Origin: Torreya grandis
Taxonomy: Eukaryota; Streptophyta; Pinopsida; Cupressales; Taxaceae
Length of the DNA: 64,000 nt
Assembly: GCA_037957365.1 (NCBI GenBank)
Contig: JARHVA010003186.1
Span: 566,501-630,500, forward strand
Direction: 5' to 3'
Shown here: positions 56,106 through 64,000 of the stretch, piece by piece
Layout of the letters: each line of letters opens with the position of its first letter
Numbering within the stretch: position 1 is the first letter of the stretch
The notes under the pieces: model-generated
What the model was told of the DNA's origin: nothing
The model's database searches: none
Seen by the model: the letters and a program-made list of their open reading frames with translations, nothing else
Translations under genes and position numbers: made by a program

Positions 56106-58467
56106 AGGAAAGTGAGTTTTATTTTGTATATCTATGGTATTACACTGTGTGAAAAAAATAATAAATTCAAGAGCTAAATTTCAATTGTCATTTTCTCATT
56201 TGATTTTAACTTCTAAGCATAAAGACCCCTTCAGACTTTTTTTAGGACCCAGATACTAAGATGTTTTTAGCACTCTAAAATTTAAATCACATTTACATTT
56301 GGTATTTAAAAATCATTTACTTGATTTGTTTTTATTTTTCAAAGTTCACAACTCAAACAATGCCAAAGGGATAAACTTCACATCATATTTCACTTAGTAT
56401 TCTAAAAACAAACTTAAACTCTTGTTAAGTTCTCATAAGAGCTTTTGTTTTTTTATTATTCTTGTATGTTTGTTTCTCAAACCAAGTGTAGCATAGATTC
56501 TCTCTGCCCATCCCCTTTAGGGAACTTAGGTGATCAAAAATGCTTCACTTATTTCTTTTTTTGTTTTATCCAAAATTTGAAAGGAAAGTAACTAAGGCAC
56601 TCCCCAAGATTTGAATGATTTAGGTGACACTATAATGACCCTAAAGTCTTACTCAATTTTCATTTCATGCATCTTATATTGTGGGAAAGAGTTGATAGCC
56701 TCTACATGGTTTATCCATGGAAGATTTGACTTGAGAATTCATCTCCTAACATCAATTCAACCCCAATCCATGGTAGGGGTATAAATATTAAGGTTAACTT
56801 ACTGGGATGCTTGTTTGAGTGGTTAAATAATATCTACTAGTAAGAGATTACCTTAGAAAGTAGGTTTAACTTGAACATCGCACAACACTGAGCAATTGAT
56901 GGATGTAGTGGTTGTAAAAAGTATAATACATTTTTACAACAAGTTGATTACTATGTATCCAAATGACATGTTGTGCCCTAGTGTTAACCACACATATGGG
57001 ACCATTCAGAAGGTATAAATCTTGATATTTTTAGATAAACTCCACTTTTTGTATAAAGATGATCATTTCATGATAAGTATCCTGAAGTTCCATATCACCA
57101 TACAAATTCTTGAGAGAAGAGGGGGCCTAAAAACCTTACTTTTCATGCATATTTAAATTTTGGATTAATAATTATTTCCTCTCAAGGAGTATACATACAA
57201 AATTTGATAGTACAAAGCTGCCTTGTTAGTTTTTAGGATTAGGATGATACACTTAGGTGTTTTTGAGTCTTTTCATTTTTAATTTAATTATTTTGAGTCA
57301 AAACTATTTTATTTTCAATAACACATCAAAATAAGTCCAAAAACATTCACATTGTCTTGTACACCCCTTTTGGACTAAGAGGTGTTACTATGCCCATTTG
57401 TGTCGCACTTTATGCCTTAGAAGTTTGTTCAAAAACCATTTTGTGTGTCTCTTTTTTACATAGGGTAACATTATGCTATCCATTTAATTTTAAAATTTTG
57501 CCTTGGATATTCAAGTCCAAACCTTTTACCATGCCATTTGTTTGAAAGTGTGTCATTACACTACCATATTATTTCCCAACTCTTGTCTCTTTTGAAACCA
57601 AGTTTTGAACCTTTGTTATACATCTTTTATTTCAAATGAATATTTATGCTACCCATTTAGGGTTATCCTTTTACCTTATAATATTCGAGTCTTTTTTACA
57701 TTAAATCTAAATCTAAACCTTTTAAAGTATAAATCCTAAACTAATCAAGATCACACAAAAGCCTCATCTGATTTGGGATTAAGTTATCCACATTTTGTGT
57801 TTGGATTGTGTTACTTGGGTTGGTTTCATATTTGATCTCAAAGACCTTTTTCATAGACCTAATTCTTGTTGTTTGCTTTATGCCTTATTTAAAGCATCCT
57901 TTTAAGACACATTATTGTGATGTACTTTGTTTGAATTTGTTTTGCAAATCTTTAGAGTGTCTTAGTCCCTTTGTTCTAATAGTTTTTTGTGAATCAAACT
58001 TTGAGTCTTATGTGAGCCAATTACTGAGTGTCATCTGATCCAATTGTCTTAGTTTAGTTTGCTTTCAAGTTCTTTTTATTATTTTGTGTTTCTAAGTCTA
58101 GCCTTATTTTAGCATGATTATAACTTCCTTTGGGCAAATAATTATTATCTCTTTTTTATAGTTTGAAATTATTCTACTTTGTTTAGACACTTTTGTGACT
58201 AATTATAACCACTTGTGGGCAAATCAATACTCTATCCATTAATGAGTTTGAACCTTTGTGTTACATTTGGTGCTGATTATAACCACCTTTGGGCAACACA
58301 GTATCATTTTATTAGATCAGTTTCACTTTTGTTTTGTCTTTCCTTTGCCTATTTTAGTTTTTTATCCCTTTTTATCTCTTTTACAGAGCTAAAGGCCCTT
58401 TTTGGATCTCAATTTGTGTTACCTTTAGACCCTTTATTTTTCATGAGACCTATCCAAGGAATTAAAC
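56106..58467 (+). other. Gypsy-3 leader
   Basis: Reverse-complement homologue of the Gypsy-1 leader. Short ORFs at 57357-57545, 57808-58038 and 58215-58502 have no domain and no shared counterpart that I can see. The first stem-loop motifs of this element lie here (58114-58301). Confidence 0.5.
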
Positions 58468-58695
58468 TTGCCTTGTTACACACATGGTGGGACCATGTAT
58501 AATCTTAGCTATAGAAATTTTGTGACCAATGACCCTTTTATTCAAGAGTCATATGATGATATAGATTATGAGATAGATCCTAATCTATCTTATAATAGTC
58601 CATACATTGAAAAAATGCATAACCCTCTTCTGTATAATGATGTAGCTTATGAGATGGACCCTGATCTATCTTATAAAATTTCATACATTGAATAA
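58468..58695 (+). CDS. Gypsy-3 gag-region N-terminal ORF
   Basis: 75 residues: MYNLSYRNFVTNDPFIQESY, then YEIDPNLSYNSPYIE and a second YEMDPDLSYKISYIE. The first part matches the Gypsy-1 ORF at 15198-15461. The last 27-codon block is tandemly duplicated (81 bp, copies from about 58567 and 58648). No known domain; homologous retention in a pol-less element suggests a cis or packaging role, which is inference. Confidence 0.5.
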   Translation: MPCYTHGGTMYNLSYRNFVTNDPFIQESYDDIDYEIDPNLSYNSPYIEKMHNPLLYNDVAYEMDPDLSYKISYIE

Positions 58696-60300
58696 AGGCA
58701 TGACCCTCAAGCATAGTATTTGGTGATACCCCATTCTTATCCAGGCCCCCATCCTTTATCCTAAATTAGTAACCAAGCTTCATATAACTTGTTCATTACT
58801 ATTATTATAGACCCTTCCAAATTTAGTTGCTCATTATCTTAACAAGGATGCAAAATTATGACTAGACAAAGCATTTCTACCATCTTAGACTTGCATCCAG
58901 TCTTTGTTAATCCCATTTACAAAGAGCTCATTATCTAATTACTATTACTTCTTCATCCATTTCCAACCATCCCCCACTTTATAAAATACATGTTGATCAT
59001 CGAGACACAATAGATCTAATCATTACCTCTTCAAGAGCCATCATTTAAAGACCAAGATGTCTTCAAAATTGATATTATGTAGCTAAGTGTAACCCAAGGC
59101 CAAGATAACCAACCAATTCATGATTTTTTTACTAAAATACCTATTTATGATGAGTCAATATTTGATGAATCACTTTTGATCCTTTCCCTTTGGTTGAGGA
59201 GTCTCACTCTGACAAACCAGTCTTTATTGAGTCACTTCATAATGATTATAACCATCTTTGGGAAAATCATTATCTTGATTATTGTCCTTTTTTAAAGATC
59301 CTCACTTTGAAAAACTAATCTCTATGGAGTTATCTCTTGACCTTTTTCCCCTCATTGTGGAGTCTCACTTTGATAAGTAAGTCTTTGTGGAGTCATCCCT
59401 CAAGTTGTTCCCTCTCTTTGAGGGGATTTACCTAGATGAGCTAGTCTATGTTGAACCCTTATTAGATGAACCTTTTTTTTAGGATTCCATTATGACATCA
59501 TATGCCATTAGGTATCCACTAACAAACATTTAATAAGACATCATTCTAGTAGCATCCACACTAGATGAAGAATCAATATTGAAGTTAGGTTATATTCTTA
59601 AATCGATATCAAATTTAGCATCAAAAATAGAATCAACATCAAAAATCACCATTGGATTTAGAGTCCTTTGAGTCAAACTCAGCTTTGGAATTAGGATAAA
59701 TTTATGGCTATTACAATATTGGTTACACATGACTTGTAGATCAATTTGAATATATTTTTGATCCTTCCATAATTTTTTAGGATGATTACTTCAGCATCGA
59801 TACAAGTTATCCTAGTATCTTCTATGAAGATTATATTACCTCTTCCCATTACATTACCATTCCCCATGCCATTAACACCACCTAACATATCCATTATATT
59901 AACATTCTACCTCTCACAAGTGTTGATTGGGACTGATAGAATCATACCTTGTTGAACTGCATACATGGTGACATAACAGTTGAAGAATATCACAGGAACA
60001 AGACCACATTCATGTATAATAAGAAAAAGCTCCTAGTGAAACCTTTTTAGAGGTGATAGAGGGAAATCAAAGCCCAAAAAACATCTAGTAAAAATTTGTT
60101 TGAGGCGTTAAAAGATAATCAAATTCAAAAGTCAATGTTCCTTAGTGAAACCTTTTCAAAAATGTTATGGGACAATCAAGACAAATTTATTGGTGAAACC
60201 CTCTTCAAGGTGTGAATAGATAAGCATAAAAATTATTCACTGTTTGATAAAGACATTATTAAAGATAACATCAATACATATTCCAGTCTACAGCATAATT
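58696..60300 (+). pseudogene. Decayed gag-region continuation of Gypsy-3
   Basis: Coding traces with many stops, e.g. TQGQDNQPIHDFF near 59090-59130 as in Gypsy-1. At 60032-60225 four units of about 48-55 bp start with (C/T)TAGTGAAACCTTTT-type sequence (60032, 60087, 60142, 60190). No gag core or zinc finger recognised. Confidence 0.45.
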
Positions 60301-61247
60301 AGATTGTAGTTATTCTTAGGCTCAAATAATAAAAACATCTGATGGTCTTATTAAGAGCATATTCAGAAGTATTTGGCCCTAACAAAACCAAAATTATGTT
60401 AAATCCATAATCATCAACATTGTGTGTGCTTGAAAATCCCAATATTCATTTGTTTCCCAACAATTATAGATACCATTATAATTTATTTATTCATTCCAGA
60501 CCTATATTACATTATCAAATTAGTCTTATTAACCAATAGGTATCTATATTTACCATCCCTAGCTACACTTTCCTTTACAAAAGCTACAAAGACATCTTGT
60601 TTTAAAATTTTAAGGAAATATAATTAATGAATAATGAAGATCACAACAACATTATTGGAGTCCAAATCTATATTAGGTTCTTGACAGATCAACTTTTCAA
60701 AAGAGGTGTGGACTATCAATTTAAACACGATTAACTATTTTAGTTGTATTATATGTTTATCAAGAAATGCATCTCCACATCAACAAGAATAATAGAATCA
60801 TTCGCCTTGCCTTTCCCTTGGTGTTATTTTATACCCTACCATTTACCTTACCTTATCACTTGGGGGCAACTCTATTACCAACATAGCCCATTATCCATTT
60901 TAGTTGTATCATATGCTAATTAGGATTTGCTTCTCCACATTATTAAGAAAAACATAATAATTTACTATGCCTTTCCCTTTGTCTTACCATTTATTTTGCA
61001 TTTTATTTCCAATCTATTATATCATGCCCTTAACCTTCTACCTACCTTTTCTTTTTACCTAACTCCCACCTATCATGTTTGGCCTTGGTTCTTATTCAAC
61101 TATTCTTCAAACACGTTTAGTGGTTTATGATAGATTAAGTTACAATAGCAATTTCAAAATTACATGTTCCAATGGTAGTATATGAAAGTAGTATGACAAT
61201 GGATTTGGTAATTACATCTTTCATTTATTGTTACACTTGATTGGTGC

Positions 61248-62916
61248 CACTAATTATAAATACCTTTGGGAAAATTAGTGTTCCACCTTATGCTACTAAT
61301 TATAATGACCTATGGGAAAATTTATACCACTAACCCTTTTTCATTTTTTCCTAATTATAACTACCTAGGGGAAAATTAGGAACAACACCTTTACCATGCA
61401 TTGCCACATCACCTTACCATTACTGTTATCATTTGATTTAACATTTTCCTTTTAAATAGAACTTGATGGTACTTAATTAGATGTTTTTGGTGTAAGTGAG
61501 ACTATAGTGACTTGAGTTCCTAATGGGACTATGTAGGCAATGCTTGATTCATGTTGAGTTTAGCTTAGTCACCCTTTTTCCATGCTCTTGCCATTTTTCA
61601 AGCGATTTAAGTTTGAATGCTCTCACCATTTTGTGAAAAAACTAAGACACATTATCGCCATTTTATGAGCTGTAATGTTTTGTGTCTCATAATTCTCGAT
61701 TAAGTTGAGATGCCTAGAAAATTCTAAAAACATTTAAAACAGTGTCTAGAAAACCCCTAAACAGTTATTTGTGTGTTTTGTTGACATGTTTTGTCATTTT
61801 GTTTATTTATTATTGTCTTTATTTATATTTTGTTTATTTTTAGTTATTTGTTTGTTTTATTTGTTCTTTCTTTATTTTTTCCTCTTTATTTTTTTTTTTG
61901 GCTTTTGTTCCTTAGTTTCCATAATATTATTACATTTGGTTTACACTTAAGTCTTGACTATATATATCATGTACTTTGGTTGTGAATTTTTAATTTCATC
62001 TTACACTTGATTTATTCATTATATTTACACTTGGGATTTGATTATCCATATCTTATTCCCAGATTGTTTATCATTAAATTTAAATTAAGTATTCCATGCT
62101 TAATATATGAATTATGATTTTAGTTATTCATAACTATCATGAATAATATCAAAATCTAAAATAAAATTATGCTCATGAAGTCTTCCAATAATGGCAACAT
62201 CTCTTTGATGGTCACAAACTAGCTAGAAAACCTCACCCATGCCTCAATTCATGAGTAATAAATAAGTGAAACAAATGATTTATTTTATTTTTATATAAAT
62301 GAGCATCTCTACATAAGCATCCATATGAATCATACAACATACTAAAATGATAATTTCCAAAGAACATCTCCTAACCTTTTCAGGCCTCCCTCTGAGACCC
62401 ATTTCACAACATGATTTACTATCCTATCTCTCATGTGTGCATCTTCGAACTCACATTTAGGTTAGAAATGTGTTTTTATCCTTTGCTAGCACCATATTTT
62501 TGGGCCTCTCTCTGAGACCCATTTCACAACATGATTTCTTAGCCTATATTCCAGTTTGTTCAAAAGTGCATCTTTGAACTCACAATTAGGCTTAAAATGT
62601 ATTTCTATCCTTTTTAAATGTATGTGTTCCTAATTATAATAACCTTTGGTAAAATTATTATGTTTCCCTTTCTATTTTTTATTATAACCACCTTTGGGCA
62701 AATTAGTGTTTTTTATTTGGTTACTAATTATAATCGCCTCTAGGAAAATTAGTATCCATCCCACTACCCTATTAGGGCATCCATCAATGCCACTTATTAT
62801 AACCACCTTTGGGAAAACTAGTGTCATACCCTTCATTACTAATTATAACTATCTTTGGGTAAATCATTGACTTTATCACTATTACTATTTATAACTACCT
62901 TCGGGCAATGCATTAA
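61248..62916 (+). repeat. Stem-loop motif family, main cluster
   Basis: Nine copies of CACTAATTATAACCACCTTTGGGAAAATTAGTG-like sequence (given here as arms CACTAATT and AATTAGTG around ATAACCACCTTTGGGAA). Copies at 61248, 61294, 61348, 62629, 62686, 62721, 62791, 62837 and 62883; four more lie at 58114, 58198, 58272 and 59241. Arms pair with each other. Confidence 0.7.
62383..62622 (+). repeat. 120 bp tandem duplication in Gypsy-3
   Basis: Two copies from GGCCTC(C/T)CTCTGAGACCC (62383 and 62503) through CACAACATGATTT and GAACTCACA(T/A)TTAGG. About 80 percent identical by eye. Confidence 0.75.
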
Positions 62917-63128
62917 TCTCACCCCATTACCATGTAGATTGTGTCATTTTTTTCATTTTGAGGTAATGTTTGATTAATCTATTTTTTATTTCCCACTCCT
63001 TTGAGGAGGAATCAAAGGCTTACCAACTATTCTTTGGGAATTAACCATTTATATTAATGACTTCTTCATTCTTTGAAAAGACATTATTATGTTTGTGTCT
63101 AGCAATGCCTTCTCAAATAAGGGCAAAC

Positions 63129-64000
63129 TATAAACACCTAATTTTGGCCACCTCCATGCCTAAATAATCATTAAATTTAATTTCTAACAAATGACATCTT
63201 TTAAGCCTATAAATCACTTGAATTTCCCAAATTCATCTACATAAGGGATTTAATTTCCCATAAACATGACAGGGCTAGTTTAATGTTGTATTACCCCATA
63301 TACACTACTAACCTAGTTTGGTTATAACCCTGGTCAAATTAACACCTAGTAATTTATCACTTTTGGAATGTTAATATATTAATTCATGACATTAAAATCA
63401 ATTTCCAAAAACTAAAAAGAAATAATCAAGATAAATTATATTATAAATTCTAATTAACTTGACTAAGCAAAAAATCCAAATCAAACTAGTGAATTTCATT
63501 TAATAAAAAGGAATTTGTGCCAAAATTGAAGTCAAAGAGTCAAATGAGTTAATAAAGTAATTTCTTATCTCATAAATATTCAAAAATATTACTCACATCT
63601 CAAAAATATCTAAATCAAGTTGTCATGCCTCACAAATATCAGAAATAGAGGTGTCAATATTTCATGACTGCCTTTAACCCTCCTAGAGTTAGACTAACTT
63701 AACCAAGGTTAATTTTGACTCAACCCAAGTTTTTTTTAACATAACCTACCCATGATTATATTTATTTCTATAATCTATAAATACAATTTCCCACACCATT
63801 GATTTAGAATATCTTGTGTGTAATGTTATTCTATAGGAATACCTTCTTGAAGTCTTTAAGAATAAAGTTATTATGCCAAAATTATGCCAAACTTCAACAC
63901 CATGCCACAAATGAAATTGGAGAGATTATGCCTCTATGTATGATCATTTATAAGAGACTAAAATCATCATAATCTGAGCATGAACATTTTTATGCCAACA
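63129..64000 (+). repeat. 3' LTR of Gypsy-3, truncated by the window end
   Basis: Begins TATAAACACCTAATTTTGGCC (TG mutated to TA) and matches 54447-55318. TATAAATA at 63776-63783. Confidence 0.85.

Larger units (their letters stand above)
60301..63128 (+). other. Gypsy-3 3' non-coding region
   Basis: No ORF with content. It holds the stem-loop cluster, a 120 bp tandem duplication (62383-62622) and the purine tract at 63115-63128. It occupies the place of pol. Confidence 0.6.
54447..64000 (+). mobile_element. Gypsy-3, pol-less Tat-type derivative (LARD), cut by the window end
   Basis: A direct repeat of at least 872 bp begins at 54447 and again at 63129, framing about 8 kb. The start TGTAGACACCTAATTTTGGCC and the purine tract AAATAAGGGCAAAC before the second copy are LTR-retrotransposon ends. 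The interior keeps the leader and the first gag-region ORF of the Gypsy-1 family but shows no protease, RT, RNase H or integrase; its second half is repeat-rich non-coding DNA. Confidence 0.82.

Noticed and set aside
57357..58502. Series of short ORFs as a gene with exons
   Set aside because: They lie in a retroelement leader shared with Gypsy-1; no splice-consistent joining or domain was found.
58114..62916. CRISPR-like array
   Set aside because: Spacing is irregular, the repeats are self-complementary within a retroelement, and the DNA is clearly plant nuclear.

Overview
This 64 kb window looks like nuclear DNA from a large-genome seed plant. It is strongly AT-rich and almost entirely built of old, nested LTR retrotransposons of the Ty1/Copia and Ty3/Gypsy (Tat-like and chromovirus-like) groups that occur in plants. 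The heavy decay (stops and frameshifts in nearly every domain, diverged LTRs) with little removal resembles gymnosperm or other giant-genome DNA, but the species is inference. I see no convincing host gene, rRNA, functional tRNA or CRISPR array.

Layout. (1) 1-19.0 kb: a minus-strand Tat-type Gypsy (Gypsy-1), read right to left as LTR, long leader, gag, protease, RT, RNase H, second RNase H; integrase and 3' LTR lie left of the window. It is split by two insertions: a plus-strand non-autonomous LTR element (2914-5151) and a complete minus-strand Tork/Tnt1-like Copia (Copia-1, 6818-12504) with clean TGTAG target duplications. (2) 19.6-33.4 kb: a gag/protease-only LTR element (TR-GAG) in the form LTR-internal-LTR-internal-LTR. 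(3) 33.4-38.0 kb: the 5' end of a minus-strand chromovirus-like Gypsy (gag plus a likely LTR), a badly decayed tandem array with 140-200 bp units, and an unidentified stretch. (4) 38.0-44.65 kb: Copia-2, minus strand, degenerate, flanked by an unusual ~35 bp direct repeat. (5) 45.5-53.5 kb: plus-strand Gypsy-2, flanked by LTR-like arms in inverted orientation, with its second RNase H lying before the RT instead of after it. (6) 54.4 kb to the end: Gypsy-3, a plus-strand pol-less derivative (LARD) related to Gypsy-1, cut off inside its 3' LTR.

Relationships. Gypsy-1 (coding) and Gypsy-3 (non-coding) share leader and N-terminal gag-region sequence, which fits an autonomous/non-autonomous pair. 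The TR-GAG and LARD elements would have needed pol supplied in trans.

The observations most worth a second look are: (a) a family of about 13 short stem-loop motifs with matching changes in both arms inside Gypsy-3; (b) the relocated RNase H of Gypsy-2; (c) the three-LTR TR-GAG; (d) the inverted LTR arms; (e) palindromic CpG repeats shared by the U3 and the pol linker of Copia-1. All identifications were made by reading motifs by eye. Boundaries given to the base are those where LTR ends, PBS, PPT or a target duplication could be read; the others are approximate.
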